64,000 bases of DNA from assembly GCA_949289045.1 (NCBI GenBank), contig CASEMN010000001.1:124001-188000 (forward strand), in the 5' to 3' direction. Origin of the DNA: an uncultured Oscillospiraceae bacterium (GTDB lineage: Bacteria; Bacillota; Clostridia; Oscillospirales; Acutalibacteraceae). Under the pieces are notes generated by a model. That model ran no database searches. It was not told the DNA's origin and worked only from the letters and a program-made list of their open reading frames with translations. Made by a program: the position numbers and the translations under genes. Below, one piece after another: positions 27,782 through 35,719 of this stretch (positions are counted from its first letter, which is position 1; each line of letters starts with the position of its first letter).

Positions 27782-27925
27782 ATGGGAGAAAGACTTGAAA
27801 TCGAAATCCCGCCCCAGCTTACCGAACCGCTTCTGCAGTATGCGTCTGACACGGAGCTTCCCGTGGAGGACATCGTAGAAACCGCTCTCAGAAACTATCT
27901 GGAAAGGAGCCAGGACAATGCCTAA
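27782..27925 (+). CDS. Small ribbon-helix-helix-like protein
   Basis: A 47-residue open frame beginning MGERLEIEIPPQLTEPLLQYA and continuing ETALRNYLERS. A short beta strand followed by two helices suggests a ribbon-helix-helix DNA-binding fold. A GTGAGG sequence is upstream, and its end overlaps the next start by eight bases. It is shorter than usual annotation cut-offs. Confidence 0.6.
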   Translation: MGERLEIEIPPQLTEPLLQYASDTELPVEDIVETALRNYLERSQDNA

Positions 27926-28385
27926 CGGCGAAAAGAAAGGAATCACCGTGCGGATCGACGCCGACCTCCATGCAGAGGTCAGTCAGTACCTGCGGGATCA
28001 CAGCATGACTATGGCAGAGTTCGTCAGTCTGGCACTGGATGACGAGCTCCACCCGAAAAATCAGATGAAGGAAGGAAACACTATGGCAAACACAAGAACC
28101 ATTGCCGTGCAGGTGCCGGAGGATCTGTTTCAGCGGATCAAGGACTATCTGCAGCGCAACAACATGACTCAGCGGCAGTTCCTCATCGGACTCATCGAGG
28201 ACGAGCTGGAACGGGATCAGACCGAGCGTGAGAGCCAGAACGAGGCTGTGAGCGGCGATCCCGAGCAGGACGAGGACAATCCCCAGCAGGACGAAGACGC
28301 CGCCCTTGACGATCCTGAAGCCGATTCCGACGAGGACGAAGACGAGTCCGAGGATGAAGGCCAGGGATTCACAATGGGAATGTGA
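27918..28385 (+). CDS. Tandem ribbon-helix-helix protein with acidic tail
   Basis: A 155-residue protein with two RHH-like units: residues 8-45 (GITVRIDADLHAEVSQYLRDH) and 60-95 (IAVQVPEDLFQRIKDYLQRN). About 50 residues of Asp/Glu/Gln-rich sequence follow, ending GQGFTMGM. An in-frame ATG at 28083 between the units has AAGGAAGG upstream, so the second unit may also be translated alone. RHH pairs usually bind DNA as repressors or relaxosome parts. The acidic segment could mimic DNA. The role here is unknown. Confidence 0.65.
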   Translation: MPNGEKKGITVRIDADLHAEVSQYLRDHSMTMAEFVSLALDDELHPKNQMKEGNTMANTRTIAVQVPEDLFQRIKDYLQRNNMTQRQFLIGLIEDELERDQTERESQNEAVSGDPEQDEDNPQQDEDAALDDPEADSDEDEDESEDEGQGFTMGM

Positions 28386-28421
28386 GGTGACCAAGTAAAA
28401 TAGGAACAGGTCGGATGCCCT

Positions 28422-29528
28422 ATGGCAATCCGATTTTTTGATATGTTCGCCGGTATCGGCGGCTTCCGGTCAGGCTTGGAGGCTGTCGGCGGGTTTGAAT
28501 GCATTGGTCACTGTGAGATCGACAAACACGCAAATATGGCGTACTGCGCCATCTATGACACGGAAGGAGAATATTACTGTGACGATGCAAGAAACATCAA
28601 CCCCGACGAAATGCCCGACTTCGACCTGCTCTGTGCAGGATTTCCTTGCCAAAGCTTCTCAGTTGCGGGAAAGCGGCTTGGATTTGAAGACACAAGAGGA
28701 ACTCTGTTCTTTGAAGTTGCCCGACTCCTTGCAGCCAAACGGCCTGCATTTTTTCTTCTGGAAAACGTCCCAGGGCTGCTATCGCATGACGGGGGCAAGA
28801 CGCTTGAAACCATCTACGCCACGCTTATTGAAATGGGGTATCATTTTGAATGGTGTGTGCATAACAGCAGATATTTCGGAGTCCCCCAGCAGCGACGGCG
28901 CCTGTATATTGTCGGATATCTTGATCCCCGATGTGCCGGACAAATATTTCCTCTCAGCGGCGGCAATGCGGCGCATCTCCGGCAACTTATCGGCGGCGCC
29001 CAGGGGCAAAGGGTTTACGATCCCAACGGAGTAGCCTGCACCCAAGCGGCGACCAGCGGAGGCTGGGGCGGCAAGACAGGTCTGTATTTCATTGACATGA
29101 ACGCCGATCCCGTCGTGACTGACGTTGCCCGATGCATCACCGCCCGTCAGGATTCCGGCGTCAGCAAGCACCGAGGCGAGCACTCCGCCGTGCTGATCGA
29201 GGATGCGCCGAGAGCGATTCTTACGCCCGACAGAGAAAAGGTGCGTCAGCAAGGGAGACGGATCAAGGAGCCGGACGAGCCAATGTTTACTATCACCGCT
29301 CAAGACAGGCACGGAATCCTGCATAAAGGCAGAATCCGAAAACTCATGCCCATTGAGTGCTGGCGTCTGCAGGGATACTCCGATGAGCAATTCAATAAGG
29401 CGGCTGCCCTCGGACTGAAGGACGGACACCTGTACAAGATGGCCGGCAACAGCGTATCTGTGCCGGTCATTTCTGCTATCGGGCAGAAAATCAAAGCAGT
29501 CAACGTAAAATATGAAATTGTGAGGTAA
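28422..29528 (+). CDS. dcm: DNA (cytosine-5-)-methyltransferase
   Basis: A 368-residue C5-cytosine methyltransferase. Motif I is DMFAGIGGFRSGLE, motif IV is GFPCQSFS with catalytic C76, and motif VI is FLLENVPGLL. Motif X (NSVSVPVISAIG) is near the end. No cognate endonuclease is nearby, so it is an orphan, probably modifying the ICE to evade restriction or regulating it. It lacks the shared tail. The ribosome binding site is weak. Confidence 0.92.
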   Translation: MAIRFFDMFAGIGGFRSGLEAVGGFECIGHCEIDKHANMAYCAIYDTEGEYYCDDARNINPDEMPDFDLLCAGFPCQSFSVAGKRLGFEDTRGTLFFEVARLLAAKRPAFFLLENVPGLLSHDGGKTLETIYATLIEMGYHFEWCVHNSRYFGVPQQRRRLYIVGYLDPRCAGQIFPLSGGNAAHLRQLIGGAQGQRVYDPNGVACTQAATSGGWGGKTGLYFIDMNADPVVTDVARCITARQDSGVSKHRGEHSAVLIEDAPRAILTPDREKVRQQGRRIKEPDEPMFTITAQDRHGILHKGRIRKLMPIECWRLQGYSDEQFNKAAALGLKDGHLYKMAGNSVSVPVISAIGQKIKAVNVKYEIVR

Positions 29529-29534
29529 TTGCCT

Positions 29535-31103
29535 ATGAGAGACAAAATCAGAATCGAGCTCTCGTCGGAGAGCAGACTCGGATGGGAACCCTTCTACGCT
29601 GTGCTGGATCTTCCCGCCACAGCCCAGCAGATCAGAGACGCCAGGCAGAAAGCGAGGATCACCGGCAGAGAGGATATGACCTATGAGTCAATCACAATGG
29701 TGGAATTTGATCCGCTTCCCGATCTCGAGCATCTCCGGCTCGATACCACCTCCGTGGAGGAACTGAACTACCTCGCCCAGCGGCTGGACTCGCTCTCTGA
29801 TGAGCAGTTCACCGTCTATCAGGCTCTCTTCGACCAGCGGTTCGGCGACGTAGACTCCGACGAACTTCTGTCGGTCAAGGATCTCATCAACATGACCTAT
29901 GACCTCGACAGCGTGATGGTCGCATCGAACATCCACAACGACGAGCAGCTCGGCCAATTCGTGATCGAGAACGACCTCCACCCCGACGTCGCTGCCATCC
30001 CGGATGATTCGCTTTACCTGCTGGACAAGCGAAGAATCGGAGAGCTTCAGCGAAAGAATGAAGGCGGCTTGCTGATCGACGGCTTTTACGTGGTCACCGG
30101 CGACTACGAGATCCCTGAGGTCTACGACGGAAAGAATATCCCTGCTACTGCTGAAGACGGCGTGTTCAGGCTGAAGGTCGGCCCCGCAGATCTAAACAAT
30201 CCCGAAGCAGCGGATGCCCGTGCTGTATGGATTACACTCCCGATTCAGCGAGCAGAAGCAGATGCCATTGCCAAGGACAGCTTTGGCGTGGACTCCATTG
30301 AGGACTGCTCCTGCTTCGACTTTGAATCAGGCATTCCGCAGATCACCGCTGTCGCCGCCAAGGAAATGTCTTCCTTTGACGCTCTGAATGCTGTCGCAGA
30401 ACGGTACCTCACAATGGGAACCGATGCGCAGCTCCGCTTCAAAGCGATCCTCGAAGCGGAGAACATCCAGGACGCAGACGGCGCTTTGGCAGCAGCAGAC
30501 AGGCTGAACGAATATGAGCTATCGTACTTCGACAGTGACGCCGCCTCCTTCTTCAAAACCCACGTGTGCCACAACCTGGACGTCCGTTTTGACGATCATT
30601 GGCTGGATACGCTCTTGACGCAGAACGAAGGAAAGCGGCTGGTTGAGCGGCTCGGAGCGAGCATTACCGACTATGGTATTCTCTCTGCCCGTGGCGGTCA
30701 CCTGTTCGAGCCTGTCCCCGTTGAGGCGCCGGAAGCCAAAGAACTGAAGACGCAGGCCATGACCGACGAGAAGCTCGAGGTGGTCGAGGTGCTCGGGCAG
30801 ACGGCGCTCTTCACCAACGGCCGTGTTACGCAGAAGGAGCTCCCCGATGGGCTTTACAAGTATGATCTGCGTGAGGGCGAGTCCATCGCCTTTGCCACCG
30901 TCGAGCCGAGCGTTGCCGTCAATCATGCCGGAACGATCATCACCAAAGAGCCGATCATCTTCGGGGAGGAAGGTTATATCGAGTTCGACGATGACTCCTC
31001 TCCCAACTTCCTTGGCGATGAAATGTCCATCGAGGAATTTCTGAATACGGACTTCAGTCAGGGTGAAGATGAGTCTCAGACGATGGGAGGCATGCAGTTA
31101 TGA
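29535..31103 (+). CDS. ArdA-like antirestriction protein (copy 2, enlarged)
   Basis: A 522-residue acidic protein paralogous to the 24738 gene (ELNYLAQRLDSLSDEQF, DLINMTYDLDS, EVYDGKNIP). A second ArdA-like stretch lies in the C-terminal half (LNAVAERYLTMGTDAQLRF, NEYELSYFDSDAASFFKTH). ArdA proteins mimic DNA and inhibit type I restriction. This is one of the longest of that type I would expect. It ends DESQTMGGMQL. The GGGAGG inside the tail codons is the ribosome binding site for the next gene, whose ATG overlaps the stop. Confidence 0.6.
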   Translation: MRDKIRIELSSESRLGWEPFYAVLDLPATAQQIRDARQKARITGREDMTYESITMVEFDPLPDLEHLRLDTTSVEELNYLAQRLDSLSDEQFTVYQALFDQRFGDVDSDELLSVKDLINMTYDLDSVMVASNIHNDEQLGQFVIENDLHPDVAAIPDDSLYLLDKRRIGELQRKNEGGLLIDGFYVVTGDYEIPEVYDGKNIPATAEDGVFRLKVGPADLNNPEAADARAVWITLPIQRAEADAIAKDSFGVDSIEDCSCFDFESGIPQITAVAAKEMSSFDALNAVAERYLTMGTDAQLRFKAILEAENIQDADGALAAADRLNEYELSYFDSDAASFFKTHVCHNLDVRFDDHWLDTLLTQNEGKRLVERLGASITDYGILSARGGHLFEPVPVEAPEAKELKTQAMTDEKLEVVEVLGQTALFTNGRVTQKELPDGLYKYDLREGESIAFATVEPSVAVNHAGTIITKEPIIFGEEGYIEFDDDSSPNFLGDEMSIEEFLNTDFSQGEDESQTMGGMQL

Positions 31104-31699
31104 GCGTAAAAACCATATCCAAAGACGAGCTCCGACGAATGGAGGGCTCCGAAGGCTTGATCCTTCAGGGCTGCGGCGGCAGCCTCAACGAATGGGCGGA
31201 CGGCATCAACGACATGCTCACGGAGGATGGCATTCTGCTGAACGGTACGAAGTTTCACGACTGCTCCACCTTTGAGCATGACGGATCGACCTGCCTCCTG
31301 TTCCCCTTCAAGGATGACGTCAAGCTCGACATGGGCAAGCTCGCCATGTGGCGGCTCCAGACGCACGGAAATTTCGGCGGCACATGGCTCTCGGACTACG
31401 TTCCGAACCGACTCGGCGGCTTTGTATCCCAGGAACAGACCGCAGAGACAGTGCAGAAGCCCGACTGTCCGCTGATCGGGCAGGACGGAAACATCTTCAA
31501 TCTGATGGGCATCGCCTCGCGCACTCTGAAGCAGAACGGTCTTGCTGAACAGGCAAAGGAGATGTGCGACCGCATCCGTGAGTCCGGCGACTATTACAAG
31601 GCGCTCGGCGTCATTGGAGAGTATGTCAACATCACCTCTGTGGATGACGCCCCGGATGAAGAAGAGGACTTCGAGGAAGGAATGGGAATGCAGCTATGA
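31100..31699 (+). CDS. Acidic ICE cargo protein, two-part, unrecognised
   Basis: A 199-residue protein in two parts. The first (LILQGCGGSLNEWADGIND, LNGTKFHDC, TCLLFPF) is compact and globular. The second (LIGQDGNIFNLMGIASRTL, AKEMCDRIRESGDYYKAL) is helical and resembles sequences repeatedly seen in phages and ICEs of Clostridia. The function is unknown. It ends FEEGMGMQL, a shared tail, and both ends overlap neighbours through ATGA junctions. Confidence 0.55.
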   Translation: MSVKTISKDELRRMEGSEGLILQGCGGSLNEWADGINDMLTEDGILLNGTKFHDCSTFEHDGSTCLLFPFKDDVKLDMGKLAMWRLQTHGNFGGTWLSDYVPNRLGGFVSQEQTAETVQKPDCPLIGQDGNIFNLMGIASRTLKQNGLAEQAKEMCDRIRESGDYYKALGVIGEYVNITSVDDAPDEEEDFEEGMGMQL

Positions 31700-32040
31700 A
31701 GTACGATGAATTCCAAAAAGCGGTTGATCGCATCATTGAGGACGGCGATACGCTGATGATCCACGTGTCCCCGGATTTTCAGTGCGATCAGACACTTGGC
31801 TTTCCGACTTCGCTCTGCGTCTGCTGGGAGCAAGGCAAAGCATGGCTTGCCCCCAACGACTTCATGATGTCCGATCTGTCCGATGACCAAGCCAAAGATA
31901 TTTTGGAAGCATGTGCCGAATACGGCATCCGCAACTGTGAGGATGCGGAGGACTTCAATAATCTTCTCCGCGGACTCGGTCAGGATGCGATAGACAACGC
32001 ATGGCTCCCCGACGATGAGGAAGGGATGGTGCTTTCATGA
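31696..32040 (+). CDS. Small acidic ICE protein, unrecognised
   Basis: A 114-residue acidic protein (DGDTLMIHVSPDFQ, DDQAKDILEACAEYG). No family is recognised. It ends DEEGMVLS, a looser form of the shared tail. It is coupled to both neighbours by ATGA overlaps. Confidence 0.5.
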   Translation: MKYDEFQKAVDRIIEDGDTLMIHVSPDFQCDQTLGFPTSLCVCWEQGKAWLAPNDFMMSDLSDDQAKDILEACAEYGIRNCEDAEDFNNLLRGLGQDAIDNAWLPDDEEGMVLS

Positions 32041-32180
32041 GCGAATTCCTTTGGTTCCTTGTTGGGCTCTTCATTGGCGGCATCGTGACAACCCTGGTGC
32101 TGTGCTGCCTGCAGATCAACCGGATCAACGAATACGAAACCGAGCTTCGAAAGCTCCGTTCACAACTGAATAACAAGTAA
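32037..32180 (+). CDS. Small single-pass membrane protein (DUF3789-like)
   Basis: A 47-residue frame with one membrane segment (FLWFLVGLFIGGIVTTLVLCCL, residues 4-25 approximately) and a charged coiled C-terminus. This layout matches DUF3789 proteins found on ICEs and phages. It overlaps the previous stop by ATGA and is followed directly by a terminator. Confidence 0.6.
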   Translation: MSEFLWFLVGLFIGGIVTTLVLCCLQINRINEYETELRKLRSQLNNK

Positions 32181-32186
32181 TATCCG

Positions 32187-32229
32187 AAGACGGTATCAAT
32201 CGCCCATAACGATTGGTACCGTCTTTTTT
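32187..32229 (+). terminator. Terminator ending the first cargo block
   Basis: A 16-bp stem with one wobble (AAGACGGTATCAATCG with its partner) and seven-base loop, followed by a T-run. It divides the first cargo genes from the adenine methyltransferase. Confidence 0.88.
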
Positions 32230-32253
32230 CGTTTATGGCGCGGTTGGTACCTC

Positions 32254-33252
32254 GTGAAAAGCGAGGTGATCAACATTAAAACCCCTGTATCCCGTGTAGG
32301 AAACAAGACTGCGATCCTGCACATTCTCTACGCTCTGTTCCCGCTGCACTATGGGCGCTTTATCGACGTGTTCGGTGGTAGCGGTAGCGTCCTTCTCGGC
32401 AAACCGACCATCGACTCCTTTGAGGTGTACAACGATTTCGACCGCAACCTGGTCAACCTGTTTCGATGCATGAAGGAACGGACGATGGCGACAATCCGAG
32501 AGCTTGGCTTCTGCAATCTCAACTCCAGAGAGGACTTCATTGCAATCCGCAAGTTCTTTGATCACGAGACATTTGATGACAAGTTTTTGACGGAAGAACT
32601 GATGCTCACGGAGATCATGCTTCCCCCTCCCGAGGCTGCGGAGCTGAAAGAAATCCGTAAGCGGATTACCGAAGATCACGACGTGCGCAGAGCAGCCATG
32701 TTCCTAAAGCTTCTTCGCAACAGCTACTCCAGCAGCGGAAAATCCTTTGCCTCACAGCCCTTTGACATCCGAAAGCTGTTCGGGCTGATTCAGGAGCTGG
32801 AAGACCGCATGGCAAACGTGGTTATCGAGAATCAGGACTTCGAGACGCTGATCCGCCACTATGACCGTCCCGATGCATTCTTCTATGCCGATCCGCCTTA
32901 CTTTTCAACGGAAGATATGTACGAGGTGGGCTTCGGCTGGGATGACCATGTGAGGCTCAGAGAAACCCTCGGAAGGATCAAAGGCAAGTTCCTGCTGTCC
33001 TACAACGACTGCCCCGAGATCCGTGAACTGTACGACGGGTTCAGTCTGTTCGACTTCTCCCGCACCCATTCGATGGCACAGCGGTATGAAGCCGGAAAGG
33101 AATTCAAGGAGCTTCTCATTGCCAACTACGATTACTACGAGCGCGAAAACGCAAAACCCAAGCAGCTCACGCTGTTCGACATCTACGGCGACGAGAACTA
33201 CGACTACGAAAAAATATTAAAGGAGAGCATTATATCATGCAAAATCAGATAA
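32254..33252 (+). CDS. dam: N6-adenine DNA methyltransferase, D12/Dam class
   Basis: A 332-residue D12-class adenine methyltransferase. The SAM motif FIDVFGGSGSVLL and catalytic ADPPYFS (DPPY) are clear, with the N-terminal WVGNKT-like motif as RVGNKTAILH. No restriction partner is present. The start is uncertain: no ATG is near, and GTG 32254 is listed while GTG 32266 is also possible. It overlaps the next gene by 16 bases. Confidence 0.88.
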   Translation: MKSEVINIKTPVSRVGNKTAILHILYALFPLHYGRFIDVFGGSGSVLLGKPTIDSFEVYNDFDRNLVNLFRCMKERTMATIRELGFCNLNSREDFIAIRKFFDHETFDDKFLTEELMLTEIMLPPPEAAELKEIRKRITEDHDVRRAAMFLKLLRNSYSSSGKSFASQPFDIRKLFGLIQELEDRMANVVIENQDFETLIRHYDRPDAFFYADPPYFSTEDMYEVGFGWDDHVRLRETLGRIKGKFLLSYNDCPEIRELYDGFSLFDFSRTHSMAQRYEAGKEFKELLIANYDYYERENAKPKQLTLFDIYGDENYDYEKILKESIISCKIR

Positions 33253-33503
33253 AAAACCAGCCGCTCTTTTCGCTGGTTCCCGTGCCGTATGAGGCGCTTG
33301 TGGACGCAGGCATTGAGATCGGCGATCCCCTGCAGTTTACGGTCGAGGAAGGAAAGATCACGATGGAGCGGATTGTTCCCGAGGAAATTGAGATCGTCTG
33401 CAGCGGCAACTGCCAGGATTGTCCGATGCTCCTGCTCGACTGCATTGGCGGCTGCGAAGCCTGTCCCTGTAAGAATAATTGTGAAAGAAGCGAGGTGCGA
33501 TAA
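33237..33503 (+). CDS. Small AbrB-like protein with Cys-rich C-terminus
   Basis: An 88-residue protein. The N-terminal half (FSLVPVPYEALVDAGIEIGDPLQF) has the swapped-hairpin pattern of AbrB-like proteins. The C-terminal part has eight cysteines (CSGNCQDC, CIGGCEACPCKNNC), suggesting a metal site. AAAGGAG precedes the ATG. It may form a regulatory pair with the next gene. Confidence 0.55.
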   Translation: MQNQIKNQPLFSLVPVPYEALVDAGIEIGDPLQFTVEEGKITMERIVPEEIEIVCSGNCQDCPMLLLDCIGGCEACPCKNNCERSEVR

Positions 33504-33505
33504 CT

Positions 33506-33823
33506 ATGATCCAGATGTTCCGAATCCTTGGTAAGCGTGGACGCATTACCATCCCCTTTGAGATCCGCCAGCGCGTCGGATTCTCCTACAACGACGTGTT
33601 GTCCTTCACGGAAGCGCCGGACGGCAGAACCGTGATCGTCAAGCGCGAGAAGATCTGCGACAACTGCGCAGCGGAAAAGCCGCAGAGAAAGGAAGCCGAA
33701 GACACCATCACGCTCTTTGACTTCCTCAACAGTCTCTCCGACGAGCAGCAGAAGGCAGCCTTTGCCCATCTCAAGCTGAAGTGGGATCGTGTGCAAGGAA
33801 GTGGTCTCTATGGCAGATCATAA
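33506..33823 (+). CDS. SpoVT/AbrB-family DNA-binding protein
   Basis: A 105-residue protein. Residues 5-50 (ILGKRGRITIPFEIRQRVGFSYNDVLSF) are a clear AbrB-type domain. A CDNC pair and a helical C-terminus follow. AbrB-fold proteins act as transition-state repressors or antitoxins. No toxin is recognisable beside it, so a regulator is more likely. It overlaps the next gene. Confidence 0.75.
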   Translation: MIQMFRILGKRGRITIPFEIRQRVGFSYNDVLSFTEAPDGRTVIVKREKICDNCAAEKPQRKEAEDTITLFDFLNSLSDEQQKAAFAHLKLKWDRVQGSGLYGRS

Positions 33824-34526
33824 GCCCCTTTACCGCTGGTCGCTGCAGGACGCTATCGCCCACAACGAGGTGCAGGATTGGCGAGACAGCTACCGTGAGA
33901 ACTGTGACTGTGCCAGGGCAATCGAGCGAGCAATTGCCGATCATTATCACGACAATGTCCTCGAGGACGGTACCAGGGATGTGATTGACCGTTACGGCTT
34001 CGACCGTGTGAATTGGGTGCTTGCAAACACCCTGCAGGAGAAGGCTCACGACGGCCGCTTCTCTCAGGAGAACAAGAAATGGGCAAAGGGCTTCTTCATC
34101 CCGAGCGATGACGTGCGCTGGCACTTCTGCGTGGAGTCTCACCCCGGACTGACGGATCTCTTTATCAATCAGGCTCGGGAGGCGTGGCAGAAGCTCGGCC
34201 TGTTCGATTCCTCTCACTGCTCCGAAGACAACGACTACGCCGGAAAGCTACTGATCCTCAAGCCGTCCGTTCTGAAGGACGAATATAAGGTATCAGATTA
34301 CCAGCTATTCTATGCCGAAAGCGGCTTCGGCTGCAGCCCGACAGCCCCCGGTCGAAAGGTTTTCGGCAAGTTTCTCAAGGACGGAGAGAACACAAACTTC
34401 AACCGAAGCGACTTCCTTGGCGTTATCAAGGATGAGTGCATCCCCGCACGGGCAGCCGAGAAGCTCGCCGAGCTCGAACCTCCCGACGAGGATGAGTCCG
34501 AAGGAATCACGATGGGAGGCATGTAA
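33810..34526 (+). CDS. DUF3849-containing ICE cargo protein
   Basis: A 238-residue protein. Residues of about 10-120 match DUF3849 (CARAIERAIADHY, GFDRVNWVLANTLQ, DGRFSQENKKWA, SHPGLTDLF). The C-terminal half (DYQLFYAESGFGCSP) is typical of the same ICE-associated proteins. The function is unknown. It ends DESEGITMGGM, a shared tail whose GGGAGG provides the ribosome binding site for the next gene. The ATG at 33810 (AAGGAAG upstream) is preferred to a GTG 21 bases earlier. Confidence 0.7.
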   Translation: MADHKPLYRWSLQDAIAHNEVQDWRDSYRENCDCARAIERAIADHYHDNVLEDGTRDVIDRYGFDRVNWVLANTLQEKAHDGRFSQENKKWAKGFFIPSDDVRWHFCVESHPGLTDLFINQAREAWQKLGLFDSSHCSEDNDYAGKLLILKPSVLKDEYKVSDYQLFYAESGFGCSPTAPGRKVFGKFLKDGENTNFNRSDFLGVIKDECIPARAAEKLAELEPPDEDESEGITMGGM

Positions 34527-34527
34527 G

Positions 34528-35211
34528 ATGAGAACAAAGATTTATCAGATCAACTCCAAGCGGGATGTCAACCGTGTCAAGTTCGAAGGTCTGGATCTGC
34601 TGGAACGGTATCAAGGCTCCTCTGCCGTTGATCCCTCCATCTACGACGAGGTGTTTAGCGCCGAAATCGATGAGACAGACCTGGAACAGATCTACCAAAG
34701 ATTCAATACGGTAGGACATCCTCTGCATCGTGGTCACTCGCTGTCCGTCTCAGACGTGGTGGTAAATGACAACGGTGCATTTTTCTGCGACAGCATCGGG
34801 TTCCAGCCCATTGCATTTGACGAGTCGCAGACGCAAAAGCCGGACAACCTCATGCGCGTCGTCTATGTCGAACCGCATAAGGCTCCCTATATCGCTGACG
34901 TCGCCCATACGCTTGAAGCAGAGCAGAAAGCGGTTGGCGATGGCTTGATCGAGCCGATTGACAACTACGATGGAACCTGTCTCGTGGGCAACGAGGAATC
35001 GAAGCTCCGAGGCATGGACGGAAATCGCAGGATCGGCGACGGATCATCCATCATGGCCGGCCCCTTCTTCGTATGCGGAGATTCCGGCGAATCATTCAGA
35101 AGTCTCACTGACGAGGAGGTGACGAGATATATGGCTCGGTTTGCTGAACCGGAGGACATCAGTCCCGAAGAAGTGGAGGCCGATATGGGCTTCATGATCT
35201 ACCCCATGTAA
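34528..35211 (+). CDS. YodL-like / DUF3846 two-domain protein
   Basis: A 227-residue protein. Residues 1 to about 95 resemble YodL (IYQINSKRDVNRVKFEGLDLL, GHSLSVSDVVV, FFCDSIGFQPI). Residues of about 105-205 match DUF3846 (MRVVYVEPHKAPYIADV, MAGPFFVCGD). Both are common on clostridial ICEs, with no known activity. The ATG at 34528 is used; an upstream in-frame extension lies inside the previous gene and is rejected. It ends EADMGFMIYPM, a looser match to the shared tail. Confidence 0.72.
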   Translation: MRTKIYQINSKRDVNRVKFEGLDLLERYQGSSAVDPSIYDEVFSAEIDETDLEQIYQRFNTVGHPLHRGHSLSVSDVVVNDNGAFFCDSIGFQPIAFDESQTQKPDNLMRVVYVEPHKAPYIADVAHTLEAEQKAVGDGLIEPIDNYDGTCLVGNEESKLRGMDGNRRIGDGSSIMAGPFFVCGDSGESFRSLTDEEVTRYMARFAEPEDISPEEVEADMGFMIYPM

Positions 35212-35228
35212 AGAAGGAGGAACCAATC

Positions 35229-35642
35229 ATGGCAACCAAGAAAACCAACAGCAAGGCCCCTGCAAAACAGCAGAAGCGTAGCACTCCGAACATTTCGGCT
35301 CGGATCGACCGCCTCGTGGACTATGAGAACTCGAAGGTCAAGGCCATCGCCAGCGTCAACATCGACGGTGCCTTTGCCATTCACGGTCTGCGTGTCATCG
35401 ATTCGCAGAAAGGGCTGTTCGTGCAGATGCCGCAGAACTCTTTCCAGAAGGACGGCAAGACCGAGTATTCGGACATCTTCCATCCCATCACCGCCGATGC
35501 CCGCACCGAGCTGAACAGCAAGGTGCTGGAAGCCTATGAGCAGAAGCTCGATGAGGTTGAGTCCGAGAACGAGGATCTCGACGAGGGCGAGGATCTCGAT
35601 GAGCAGGACGAGGATGCGCCTGCCTTTGGGCAGAGTATGTAG
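35229..35642 (+). CDS. SpoVG-family protein with acidic tail
   Basis: A 137-residue protein. Residues of about 20-105 match SpoVG (KVKAIASVNIDGAFAIHGLRVIDSQKGLFVQMP, SDIFHPITADAR), a nucleic-acid-binding regulator. SpoVG-like copies are frequent on ICEs. Here an added acidic linker (EDLDEGEDLDEQDEDAP) ends in AFGQSM, a form of the shared tail not found in chromosomal SpoVG. GGAGGAA precedes the ATG. Confidence 0.82.
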   Translation: MATKKTNSKAPAKQQKRSTPNISARIDRLVDYENSKVKAIASVNIDGAFAIHGLRVIDSQKGLFVQMPQNSFQKDGKTEYSDIFHPITADARTELNSKVLEAYEQKLDEVESENEDLDEGEDLDEQDEDAPAFGQSM

Positions 35643-35719
35643 ATTTCGGTAATTTTTCCGATTCTCGCTGGACTTCCTGCGTTCTATCCGTATTCTTGTG
35701 GTTAAGAGGTGATCCTACT

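Noticed and set aside
33237..33823. Toxin-antitoxin pair from the two AbrB-like genes
   Set aside because: Both proteins look like DNA-binding AbrB-fold proteins; neither resembles a known toxin.
34312..34527. N-terminal extension of the YodL/DUF3846 protein
   Set aside because: It would overlap the DUF3849 gene in another frame with low-complexity Ser/Arg sequence. ATG 34528 with GGGAGG upstream gives the family-like start.
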